Below, piece after piece: positions 1-6,299 of a DNA stretch of 14,652 nucleotides. The notes beneath the pieces are model-generated. The model made no database searches. It saw nothing but the letters and a program-made list of their open reading frames with translations, and had not been told where the DNA came from. Source of the DNA: JBOGEB01 sp050743125 (GTDB lineage Bacteria; Actinomycetota; Nitriliruptoria; Euzebyales; Egibacteraceae); assembly GCA_050743125.1 (NCBI GenBank), contig JBOGEB010000102.1, positions 1 to 14,652 on the forward strand, written 5' to 3'. The first letter of the stretch is position 1. Every line of letters starts with the position of its first letter. Made by a program: the position numbers and the translations under genes.

Positions 1-1004
1 TAAGCGCGTTTTCGGCGGGTGTCGGTTGGGCACGTGAGGGCGGCGGGTTGGCGTGCGCCGCGCAGGGCGTTCAGTTTTTCGAGCGGGCGCTCGAGGGTGC
101 GGCGGCGGGTCGTGATGAGGTCCTCGTAGGCCTTCTGCGCGCGCTCGAGGTGGGTGCCGAGTCCTTCGAGCTGCTTCGTGAACTGGTCCCATTGGCGGGC
201 GAAGGCGCCGAGGAGGGAGTGGATCTCGGCGATGTTGTGCTCGAGTTGAAGGCCCTCGGCTGCCTGGCGGACGACCTGGAGGACCGGGAACAGCGAGAGC
301 GGCGAGCAGCACACGACCTTGTGGCGGAGCGCGTCGTCGATGAGGCTGGGGTCCTGCTCCTGGATGAAGGTGAGGAGCTGGTCGTTAGGTATGAACATGA
401 GGACGAAGTCGACCGTTCCGCCGGCAGGGTCGACGTAATCACGGGCGGCGAGCTCGCGGACACGGGCACGGACGTCGCGCAGGAACGCATCTCCGCAGCG
501 CTCGTCACCGGTGTTGATGAAGCGAACGTAATTGTCGAACGGGAACTTGACGTCCATGTGGAGGCAAAGGTTGGCGCGGAGCAGGAAGGTGAAGTCGGGG
601 ACGGAGCCGGAGCGGGTGGCCTTCTGCTTGCGGTAGTTCACGTTCTCGATCAGCCCGGCGAGGCGGAGCACGTCCTCGGCCATCCGCTCGCCCCACTGGC
701 CGCGCGCTTTGGTGCTGACCAGGGCCTCGCGCAGGTCGCGGGTCGCGTCGGCCAGCTCGGCGCCTTGGCGGTGGACGTGGCGGATCTCTGCGGAGAGCAT
801 GCCGAGCTGCTCGACGCGCCCGCGCTCCAGCTCCCCGACCAGGCCCAGCGCGCGGTCCAGCTGGGACTGCATGTGCGTGAGCTGCGCGCTTATGGCCTCG
901 GGTCCCCCGCTGTCGCGACGGCGCAGGAGCGCGGCAACCAGGAGCGCGGCAGCCACGAGCGCGCCGGCTGCGGCGGCGAGCAACACGGTGATGATCGTCT
1001 CCAT
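1..1004 (-). CDS. rmuC: DNA recombination protein RmuC (3' end at window edge)
   Basis: RmuC proteins are membrane-anchored, coiled-coil proteins with a nuclease-like core; they limit recombination at inverted repeats. The reading frame starts at ATG 1004 and stays open for 334 codons down to base 3. Bases 1-2 give TA as the start of the next codon, so the stop codon probably lies across the window edge. Residues 2-27 form one membrane segment, then a helical, Gln/Glu/Arg-rich stretch (about 35-100). The family signature GQWGERMAEDVLRLAGL is at 103-118, followed by PDFTFLL (about 136-142), the DVKFPFDNY segment (151-159) and VDFVLMFIPND (198-208), where the family has its conserved core. The last 60 residues are again helical with a basic tail. 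At about 334 residues it is shorter than E. coli RmuC (about 475), as is usual for actinobacterial members. Family recognition is confident; the role is inferred from the family. Confidence 0.9.
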   Translation of the reverse strand, partial: METIITVLLAAAAGALVAAALLVAALLRRRDSGGPEAISAQLTHMQSQLDRALGLVGELERGRVEQLGMLSAEIRHVHRQGAELADATRDLREALVSTKARGQWGERMAEDVLRLAGLIENVNYRKQKATRSGSVPDFTFLLRANLCLHMDVKFPFDNYVRFINTGDERCGDAFLRDVRARVRELAARDYVDPAGGTVDFVLMFIPNDQLLTFIQEQDPSLIDDALRHKVVCCSPLSLFPVLQVVRQAAEGLQLEHNIAEIHSLLGAFARQWDQFTKQLEGLGTHLERAQKAYEDLITTRRRTLERPLEKLNALRGARQPAALTCPTDTRRKRA

Positions 1005-1031
1005 CGGATGACCGTACGCCGCCATCCAGGC

Positions 1032-1053
1032 ACAGCGGTGGAACCACCGCTGT
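1032..1053 (-). terminator. Perfect 10-bp stem hairpin between two minus-strand genes
   Basis: Bases 1032-1041 (ACAGCGGTGG) are the exact reverse complement of 1044-1053, with only two bases between them. The hairpin lies 16 bases past the stop codon of the minus-strand membrane protein and 28 bases before the rmuC start. Position suggests a transcription terminator or a processing stem. No T-run follows on the minus strand, which is common in high-GC actinobacteria but leaves the role inferred. Confidence 0.5.
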
Positions 1054-1068
1054 AAACCGCGCGAATGC

Positions 1069-1995
1069 TCAGCGGGGGACGGTCACCCGGATGACGCCCA
1101 TGACCCTCCAGTCGGCGCCGATCGGCGCGAGGACGACCTGCATGGGTTCGGGGGAGTCGACCTGCACGGTGCGCGCCCAGGCGAACACGTCCGGGCCGTA
1201 GGCGGACACGAGCGAACGCGTGTCGTCGGTGTCGAACAGTTTCGAGACCAGGCCGAGCCGCACCTCGCCCCTCGCCCCACAGAGGCGCTCGGCGAGTGTG
1301 GGGATCCCCTTGAGGCCGACCTCGAGGCCCTCGGTGGACTTGCAGGCCGCGCGCCGCTCCGCCCACTGGCGTGCGATCTGGAGCGCCGGAGCGTCCGAGG
1401 GATACAGCGGCTGGGTGCTGCTCCGGCCCAGCGCGATCCGCCAGACCCCGTTCTCCCGCACCGTCATCCAGGTCGAGCGCGCCCGGGCCGAGGTCAGGCC
1501 GAGCACCTCGTCGAGGCCCGGCTGGAAGCCGGTGAGCGTGGTCACCCGCACCTCCTGGCCCTCCGGCGTCGACCCCTCGATCCGAAAGGCCGTGACCTGC
1601 GGGAACTTGCTGTGCTCCTGGATCCAGGAGGCCTCGTTCACGTACTTCTGGCGGTCTGCGGAGGACAAGAACGCGAACGAGGCCGCGAAGTCCTGGGCGG
1701 CCTCGGCGGCGAGGAAGCCGGTGACCGCCTTCTGAGCGTCGGTGGCCTGGTCAGGCGGCACAGGCTCCCCCGGCCTTCCGAGCTCGGCGAGCGCATCGGG
1801 ATCGGGACGGTCAACCCCGCCAGGTGCCGTCTGGCCGCCGCTCGACGACCCACCCGATCCGCCTGGCCCGCCGCTGGAGCCCAGGAGCCGGGTGGCGATC
1901 GCGCCCAAGCCGAGGCCGACGACGAGGACCACCACGAGCACGACCAATTGTCCATTTGTGAACTGTTTGCACCGTTTGAACCGCTGACCGGGCAT
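1069..1995 (-). CDS. Membrane-anchored protein of unknown function with Gly/Ser linker
   Basis: I do not recognise a named family. The 308-residue protein has a short basic N-terminus, one membrane segment at about 17-37 (VVLVVVLVVGLGLGAIA), and a low-complexity Gly/Ser/Pro/Asp linker at about 40-85, so it should be a type II protein with its C-terminal part outside the membrane. The segment 86-190 (GFLAAEAAQDFAASFAFLSSADRQ; ends in NGVWRIAL) resembles NTF2-like/DUF4878-like lumenal folds; that is only an impression. Three cysteines occur (Cys9, 218, 239); the last two could form a disulfide outside the cell. ATG 1995 is chosen over the longer open frame to 2325 because AGGAG (2002-2006) sits 6 bases upstream, a good promoter lies at 2080-2108, and the upstream stretch would run through that promoter. 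Confidence 0.75.
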   Translation of the reverse strand: MPGQRFKRCKQFTNGQLVVLVVVLVVGLGLGAIATRLLGSSGGPGGSGGSSSGGQTAPGGVDRPDPDALAELGRPGEPVPPDQATDAQKAVTGFLAAEAAQDFAASFAFLSSADRQKYVNEASWIQEHSKFPQVTAFRIEGSTPEGQEVRVTTLTGFQPGLDEVLGLTSARARSTWMTVRENGVWRIALGRSSTQPLYPSDAPALQIARQWAERRAACKSTEGLEVGLKGIPTLAERLCGARGEVRLGLVSKLFDTDDTRSLVSAYGPDVFAWARTVQVDSPEPMQVVLAPIGADWRVMGVIRVTVPR

Positions 1996-2001
1996 CGCAC
2001 A

Positions 2002-2006
2002 CTCCT
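2002..2006 (-). promoter_or_regulatory. Shine-Dalgarno site fixing the start at 1995
   Basis: AGGAG on the minus strand, 6 bases before ATG 1995. It supports the short form of the membrane protein over upstream in-frame starts. Confidence 0.7.
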
Positions 2007-2079
2007 GCTCGACGACGTGACGGCTGCGCTCATAGCAGACCACTAGGGCATCCGGACTAGACCGGGCCTGGCCGACCGG

Positions 2080-2108
2080 ATTAGCCCGATCTACCCATCC
2101 GGTGTCAA
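2080..2108 (-). promoter_or_regulatory. Sigma-70-type promoter for the minus-strand membrane protein
   Basis: On the minus strand, a perfect -35 hexamer TTGACA (2103-2108) is followed after 17 bases by GCTAAT (2080-2085), which matches TATAAT in 4 of 6 bases. Transcription would start near 2072, leaving a leader of about 75 bases before ATG 1995. The spacing and the perfect -35 make this the clearest promoter in the window; strength is not known. The ATCCGG hexamer occurs near it at 2050 and 2097, and a third copy (CCGGAT, its reverse complement) at 2077, which could be binding sites or chance. Confidence 0.6.
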
Positions 2109-2136
2109 GATCAACGCCGAATGGTCCAGGGGTTCG

Positions 2137-2276
2137 CCGCGCTGAGGCAGCGCGGTTGGGTCGAAATGCGGCCAGCACGAATCCCTGCACGTGTTCAGCT
2201 CGTCGCCCGTAGGCGCTGGCGGCGAACGGGCCGAGGCCCGCCCTCGGGCGAGCGCGTCCCTTCCCGTCTTCAGTAC
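2137..2276 (+). promoter_or_regulatory. Possible structured leader of the cell-wall-binding protein gene
   Basis: The 293-bp divergent gap (1996-2288) carries no gene that I can support. Its right half holds several inverted repeats. CCGCGCTG (2137-2144) pairs perfectly with 2148-2155 across a 3-base loop. CCGAGG (2231-2236) pairs with 2242-2247, and it competes with GCCCG/CGGGC (2236-2240/2245-2249). Two longer-range 6-bp pairings cross each other: 2171-2176 with 2215-2220, and 2205-2210 with 2226-2231. The 8-bp hairpin is solid; the rest could be chance in GC-rich DNA. I see no match to c-di-GMP or c-di-AMP riboswitch consensus. No convincing plus-strand promoter was found. Confidence 0.3.
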
Positions 2277-2282
2277 AGGAGG
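2277..2282 (+). promoter_or_regulatory. Strong Shine-Dalgarno site of the CWB2 gene
   Basis: AGGAGG lies 6 bases before ATG 2289. It decides the start codon against in-frame upstream ATGs such as the one at 2121. Confidence 0.75.
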
Positions 2283-2288
2283 CCCGAA

Positions 2289-3353
2289 ATGACCCAGGGA
2301 GCCTGGTCCCACAGGAGGCCAGCACCGCGCTCGACGACCTGGGTGGCCGTGCTGGGCCTGTTGCTCGCGCTGGCGCCCTGGAGCGCCGTGTCCGCAGCCC
2401 CAGCGGCCGTCCTCACCAACGTCCAGGCCGCGATCGCCTGGAGCAGGTTCACCTTCACCAACGGCACGGCGCCCACCGCCCTGCTGGCGCGCGACGACAG
2501 CTTCGCCGACGCCCTCACGAGCGGGTCGGTCCAGGGGGCGCTCAACGCGCCGCTGCTGCTCACCAACGGGAGCAAGCTCTCGCCCGAGACCGCCACGGAG
2601 CTCAAGCGCCTCGGCGCCAAGCGCGTGATCATCATCGGCGGCGCCCAGAGCGTCTCGCCGGGAGTCGAGGGCGAGGCGAAGGCGCTCAACCTCACGACCG
2701 AGCGCGTGGGCGGCGCGACGCCGCCCGAGACCGCCGTCGCTGTCGCCGCGAAATTCTTCCCGAACGCCTCGACCGCGGTGGTCGCGCCCGTCGCTCCGCA
2801 GGCGTCCGCTGACCTGCTGGCCGCCAGCACCTTCGCGGCGCAGAAGAAGACGCCGATCCTCCTGACGGAGACCGCCAAGCTCAGCGCCGCGACCGAGCAG
2901 TACCTTCAGGGCACCTCGCCGCAGGGCTCGAAGCTCAAGTCCTTCGTCATCGCCGGCGGTGACTCGGTGGTGAGCCCGGCCGTTGCTGACGCGCTGGCGG
3001 GGTTCAAGCCGGCAGGGGGGACGGGGTTCGAGAAGGCCGAGGTGGTCCGCGTCTCTGGCCCGAACCGCTTCGCCACCGCGGTGGCGTTCGCCAAGCAGCT
3101 CGGCTACGCGGACGCCAAGGCCGCCCCGAGGGTCATCCTCCTCCAGGGCCAGGGCACCACCTGGGCGAACGGCCTCGCCTCTGCTGCCCAGGCGGGCAAG
3201 GGTGCGGCCACGGTGCTCATCAACGGCGACACGCTGCCGCCTGAGAGCGCAACGTTCCTGAACGGCGGCTCCAAGACCCCGCTGGTCTGCGGTCCAGCCA
3301 TCTCGAAGAACGCCTGTGACGGCGCCGGCAAACTGCTCGGGTTGGCCCCGTAG
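2289..3353 (+). CDS. Secreted cell wall-binding repeat 2 (CWB2) family protein
   Basis: CWB2 repeats (Pfam PF04122) hold exported proteins non-covalently in the cell wall. The 354-residue protein starts with a basic n-region and a hydrophobic core (about 18-32), then VSA, a signal peptidase I site near residue 36. The mature part consists almost entirely of three CWB2 repeats. Unit 1 (about 44-139) has LARDDSFADAL and RVIIIGG; unit 2 (about 140-250) has APQASADLLAAS and FVIAGG; unit 3 (about 251-350) has VSGPNRFATAVAFA and ILLQGQGTTWANGLAS. No separate effector domain is present, so the protein is a bare anchor or a wall-structural protein. Cys334 and Cys343 could form a disulfide near the C-terminus. 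The next gene starts 58 bases downstream on the same strand. Family call is confident; a partner or ligand is not visible. Confidence 0.88.
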   Translation: MTQGAWSHRRPAPRSTTWVAVLGLLLALAPWSAVSAAPAAVLTNVQAAIAWSRFTFTNGTAPTALLARDDSFADALTSGSVQGALNAPLLLTNGSKLSPETATELKRLGAKRVIIIGGAQSVSPGVEGEAKALNLTTERVGGATPPETAVAVAAKFFPNASTAVVAPVAPQASADLLAASTFAAQKKTPILLTETAKLSAATEQYLQGTSPQGSKLKSFVIAGGDSVVSPAVADALAGFKPAGGTGFEKAEVVRVSGPNRFATAVAFAKQLGYADAKAAPRVILLQGQGTTWANGLASAAQAGKGAATVLINGDTLPPESATFLNGGSKTPLVCGPAISKNACDGAGKLLGLAP

Positions 3354-3357
3354 ACCC

Positions 3358-3377
3358 GAGAACTCACGGAGGTTCTC
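3358..3377 (+). terminator. Small hairpin between the CWB2 and DUF4331 genes
   Basis: GAGAAC (3358-3363) is the exact reverse complement of GTTCTC (3372-3377), with an 8-base loop. It starts 5 bases after the CWB2 stop codon. A 6-bp stem followed by CCCC with no T-run is weak, so partial attenuation or mRNA end protection is as likely as termination. Confidence 0.25.
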
Positions 3378-3398
3378 CCCACAACCTGTTCCGCCAAA

Positions 3399-3404
3399 GA
3401 GAGG
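3399..3404 (+). promoter_or_regulatory. Shine-Dalgarno site of the DUF4331 gene
   Basis: GAGAGG lies 7 bases before ATG 3412. It places the start directly before a clear signal peptide and rules out the upstream in-frame ATG at 3316, which overlaps the CWB2 gene. Confidence 0.65.
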
Positions 3405-3411
3405 CTGTTTC

Positions 3412-4902
3412 ATGCGATTGTTCCATTGCGGCTCGAGGGCGCTGCTTGCGCTGGGCCTGGCCACGGTTGTCGCACTTGCGATGGTGCTGCCCGTCGGGGC
3501 GTCAAGCCACCGGGAGGCCCCGCTGATCACCGAGGATCCGGTCGCTGACAACACCGACGTCTACGCGTTCGTCAGCCCCGACAAGCCCGACACGGTCACG
3601 CTGATCTCGAACTGGATCCCGTTCGAGAACCCGGCCGGCGGCCCGAACTTCTACAACTTCGGTGAAGACGTGCTCTACACGATCAGCATCGACAACGACG
3701 GCGACGCGGTCTCGGACGTCACCTACGAGTGGCGGTTCGACACGACCACCGTCGACACCAACACCTTCCTTTACAACACCGGTCCGATCACGGTGAACGG
3801 CAAGGGGAAGGATGCGAGGTACAGCTCCACGTTCAACGTCCGCCAGACCTACACCCTGTCGGTGGTCAAGGGCGGCAAGCGCACCACGCTCGGCACGGGC
3901 CTGCCGGTCCCGCCGAACAACGTGGGGCAGCGCTCGACCAACACGAAGCAGAGGTATCAGGACCTCGCCGATGCGGCGATCGTCGACCTTCCTGGTGGCC
4001 TCCGGTCGTTCGCCGGCCAGCGTGACGAGGTCTTCCCCGTCGACCTGGGCTCGATCTTCGACCTCGGCGGCCTGCGCCCGTTCAACGAGGCGCACCTTGT
4101 CAAGCTGCCGAAGGCGACCGGAAAGAACCTGACGAACGGCCTGAACGTCCATTCTGTGGTCCTGCAGGTCCCGACCAAGGCCCTGACGGCCGGCAAGGAC
4201 CCGGTCATCGGCGTGTGGTCCCAGACCTATCGCCGGAAGACCCGCGTGTTCACCGGAGCGGCTGGGGTCTTGTCGCACTCCGGCCCGTGGGTCCAGGTGT
4301 CCCGCCTCGGCCAGCCGCTCGTCAACGAGGTCGTCGTGCCGCTGAAGGCCAAGGACGTCTTCAACGGGATGCCCCCGCTCCAGGACGCGGAGGTATTCCC
4401 GAAGCTCAACGCGCCGCCACTGTCGACCAAGGGCCCGATCCCGCTGGTGACCGACCCGATTCTTGCGAGCCTGATCCCGATTCTCTACCCCGGCGTCAAG
4501 GTTCCGAGTCCCCCACGGAACGACCTCGTCACGATCTTCCTGAAGGGCATTCCGAAGGTGAACCAGCCGGCGAAGCTCACCCGCCCGTCGGAGATGCTGC
4601 GCCTGAACACGTCCATCCTTCCGAAGCAGAAGGACCCGAACCAGCAGAACCGGTTGGGGCTGCTCGGCGGGGACAACGACGGCTTCCCGAACGGCCGTCG
4701 GCTGAACGACGACGTCGTCGACATCGCGCTTCGCGCGCTCGCCGGGGCGACCCCGCTCACCAAGGACTTCAACAAGGCGCCGAACAACCAGCTCGGCGAC
4801 GGCGTGTCCGGCAACGACCAGAGGTTCCTCACCTCGTTCCCCTACATCCCGCACCCGTTCAACGGCTACGACTCCATACCCGCTTCAGGCAAGGTCAATT
4901 AG
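3412..4902 (+). CDS. Secreted DUF4331 family protein
   Basis: DUF4331 (Pfam PF14224) has no established biochemical role that I know of. The 496-residue protein starts with a signal peptide (hydrophobic core about 10-27); VGA-SSHREAPL gives a likely cleavage after residue 30, so the mature protein would begin with SSHREAP, the hallmark start of this family. Other recognisable family segments are ADNTDVYAFVSPD (about 45-57), VLYTISIDNDGDAVSDVTYEW (split around 84-104), GQRDEVFPVDLGSIFDL, VNEVVVPLKAKDVFN, and the C-terminal GRRLNDDVVDIALRALAG followed by FPYIPHPFNGYD. Length fits a full family member. There is no C-terminal anchor, so it should be released or wall-held. Its stop codon TAG overlaps the GTG start of the TPR gene by one base, which ties the two together in one operon. 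Substrate and metal content cannot be read from the sequence; the conserved His33 next to the mature N-terminus is suggestive only. Confidence 0.88.
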   Translation: MRLFHCGSRALLALGLATVVALAMVLPVGASSHREAPLITEDPVADNTDVYAFVSPDKPDTVTLISNWIPFENPAGGPNFYNFGEDVLYTISIDNDGDAVSDVTYEWRFDTTTVDTNTFLYNTGPITVNGKGKDARYSSTFNVRQTYTLSVVKGGKRTTLGTGLPVPPNNVGQRSTNTKQRYQDLADAAIVDLPGGLRSFAGQRDEVFPVDLGSIFDLGGLRPFNEAHLVKLPKATGKNLTNGLNVHSVVLQVPTKALTAGKDPVIGVWSQTYRRKTRVFTGAAGVLSHSGPWVQVSRLGQPLVNEVVVPLKAKDVFNGMPPLQDAEVFPKLNAPPLSTKGPIPLVTDPILASLIPILYPGVKVPSPPRNDLVTIFLKGIPKVNQPAKLTRPSEMLRLNTSILPKQKDPNQQNRLGLLGGDNDGFPNGRRLNDDVVDIALRALAGATPLTKDFNKAPNNQLGDGVSGNDQRFLTSFPYIPHPFNGYDSIPASGKVN

Positions 4903-6299
4903 TGGTGCAATCGTTGGAGACCCGGCCCGCGGACGCGGGTCCAGGTCACCGTGCTGCGAGGGGGGCCGGCCACCGGCCCCCCTCGCGCGTCCGCGGGCGG
5001 CTCCTGATCGTGGCGATGATCACGCTCACCGTCGGCGTCGCCCTGGGGCGTTTCGTGCTCGCGGGCAGCGGGAGGGTGGACGCGCCCCCGGCGTTGGACC
5101 AAGCGCTCGCCGCGCAGATCGCCAAGCTGGAGCAGACGGTCGCCGCGCAGCCTGACAACGTGAGCGCTCTGGCGTCCTTGGGGGTCGGCTACACCCGGCG
5201 GGCGGTCCAGGTGGGAGATCCGACCTTCTACAGCCTTGCCGGCCAGGCGTTCGACAAGGCCGACAAGCTCGAGCCCGACGACCCGGCGACGCTGCTCGGC
5301 CGTGGAAACCTCGAGCTGTCGCTGCATCAGTTTCCCAAAGCGCTCGAGCACGGCCAGCGCGCCCTGGAGGCCCTGCCCGGCAACGCGTCGGCGCTCGGCG
5401 TGATCGTCGATGCCCAGGTAGAGCTCGGCCGGTACGAGGATGCCGCCGACAGCCTCCAGCAGATGCTCGACCTGCGGCCGGGCCTGGCCGCGTTGTCGCG
5501 GGCGTCGTACCTGCGCCAGCTCCACGGCGACCTGCCCGGCGCGCTGCTCGCGATGCGCCAAGCCCAGGCCGCGGGGTCGGGCTCGCCGTTCGACCTCGCA
5601 ACGGTGACCGCGCTGATCGCAGACCTGCACTTCGTCGAGGGTGACCTCGACGCCGCCGAGGCCGCGTACGGCCGCGCGGACCGCACCGCGAGCGGAATCG
5701 TGGCCGCCGCCGTCGGCCGGGCCAAGGTGCTCGCCGCGAAGGGCGAGCGGGGCATGGCCATCCGCACCCTGTCCGCTGCGGTGGATCGGCACCCGCACCT
5801 CGCGGGGATCGTGCTGCTCGGTGAGCTGCAGGCGCTCGACGGGCGGGATCAGGACGCCTCGGACGCGTTCGACCTCGTCCGCGCGATCGCGAAGCTCCAG
5901 CGCTCGTCCGGCCAGGTGCTCGACCTCGAGATGGCGCTGTTCGAGGCCGATCACGGCGATCCCGCCCGCGCGGTGGACCTCGCCCGCGCCGCCTACGCGG
6001 CGCGGCCCGACAACGTCTTCGCCGCCGATGCGCTTGCCTGGTCGCTGCTTCAGGACGGGCGCGTCGACGAGGCGGTGCGCTACACCGATCAGGCCATGCG
6101 CCTGAGCACCGCCGACCCGCTGCTCCGTTACCACAGCGCCGAGGTGCTCGCGGCGGCCGGGCACACCGACCGTGCGCGCGCGGAGCTCCAGGCCGCGTTC
6201 GACCTGACGCCGTGGGTGTCGTTCCACCGCGGCGCCGACGCGGTCGCGCTCGCCCGTCAGCTCGGCGTACCGGTCCCGGAGCCGCTGCGGCGGCGGTGA
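4902..6299 (+). CDS. Membrane-anchored tetratricopeptide repeat protein
   Basis: TPR proteins act as protein-protein scaffolds. With the GTG start at 4902 (AAGG 7 bases upstream, TAGTG overlap with the DUF4331 stop) the protein has 465 residues: an Arg-rich cytoplasmic tail (1-33), one membrane segment (about 34-55, LLIVAMITLTVGVALGRFVLA), and an outside domain of helical repeats to the end. Clear TPR-like units include DDPATLLGRGNLELSLHQF.KALEHGQRAL, the unit around ELGRYEDAADSLQQMLDLRP, and DNVFAADALAWSLLQDGRVDEAVRYTDQAM near the C-terminus. GTG 4905 is an equal alternative; GTG 5010 or ATG 5016 would shorten the tail and place the large hairpin at 4926-4997 upstream of the gene instead of inside it. 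The last codons overlap the GTG of the NicO gene. The likely job is to bring exported DUF4331 protein or another client to the membrane transporter; this is inference from order alone. Confidence 0.8.
   Translation: MVQSLETRPADAGPGHRAARGAGHRPPSRVRGRLLIVAMITLTVGVALGRFVLAGSGRVDAPPALDQALAAQIAKLEQTVAAQPDNVSALASLGVGYTRRAVQVGDPTFYSLAGQAFDKADKLEPDDPATLLGRGNLELSLHQFPKALEHGQRALEALPGNASALGVIVDAQVELGRYEDAADSLQQMLDLRPGLAALSRASYLRQLHGDLPGALLAMRQAQAAGSGSPFDLATVTALIADLHFVEGDLDAAEAAYGRADRTASGIVAAAVGRAKVLAAKGERGMAIRTLSAAVDRHPHLAGIVLLGELQALDGRDQDASDAFDLVRAIAKLQRSSGQVLDLEMALFEADHGDPARAVDLARAAYAARPDNVFAADALAWSLLQDGRVDEAVRYTDQAMRLSTADPLLRYHSAEVLAAAGHTDRARAELQAAFDLTPWVSFHRGADAVALARQLGVPVPEPLRRR
4926..4997 (+). terminator. 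Very strong nested GC hairpin at the start of the TPR gene
   Basis: The inner stem is perfect: 14 bases at 4956-4969 are the reverse complement of 4973-4986, with a 3-base loop (CCA). An outer perfect 11-bp stem pairs 4926-4936 with 4987-4997. The shape (GAGGGGGGCCGG and its complement) is typical of actinobacterial intrinsic terminators, and it sits 24-95 bases past the DUF4331 stop. It may reduce read-through from DUF4331 into the TPR-NicO genes, or it may protect the DUF4331 mRNA end. If GTG 4902 is the true TPR start, the hairpin lies within codons 9-32. Confidence 0.55.

Noticed and set aside
48..1055. Long plus-strand open frame over the left end
   Set aside because: It is the antisense shadow of rmuC. 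The minus-strand frame shows clear RmuC motifs, while the plus-strand product is low-complexity with no recognisable domain.
2137..2288. c-di-GMP or c-di-AMP riboswitch before the CWB2 gene
   Set aside because: The conserved core bases of those classes were not found by eye; only generic stems are visible.
4215..4901. Upstream extension of the TPR frame over the DUF4331 gene
   Set aside because: The open frame continues upstream only because of GC-rich codon bias; its product there is Arg/Pro/Gly-rich shadow sequence, and DUF4331 family motifs occupy the other frame.
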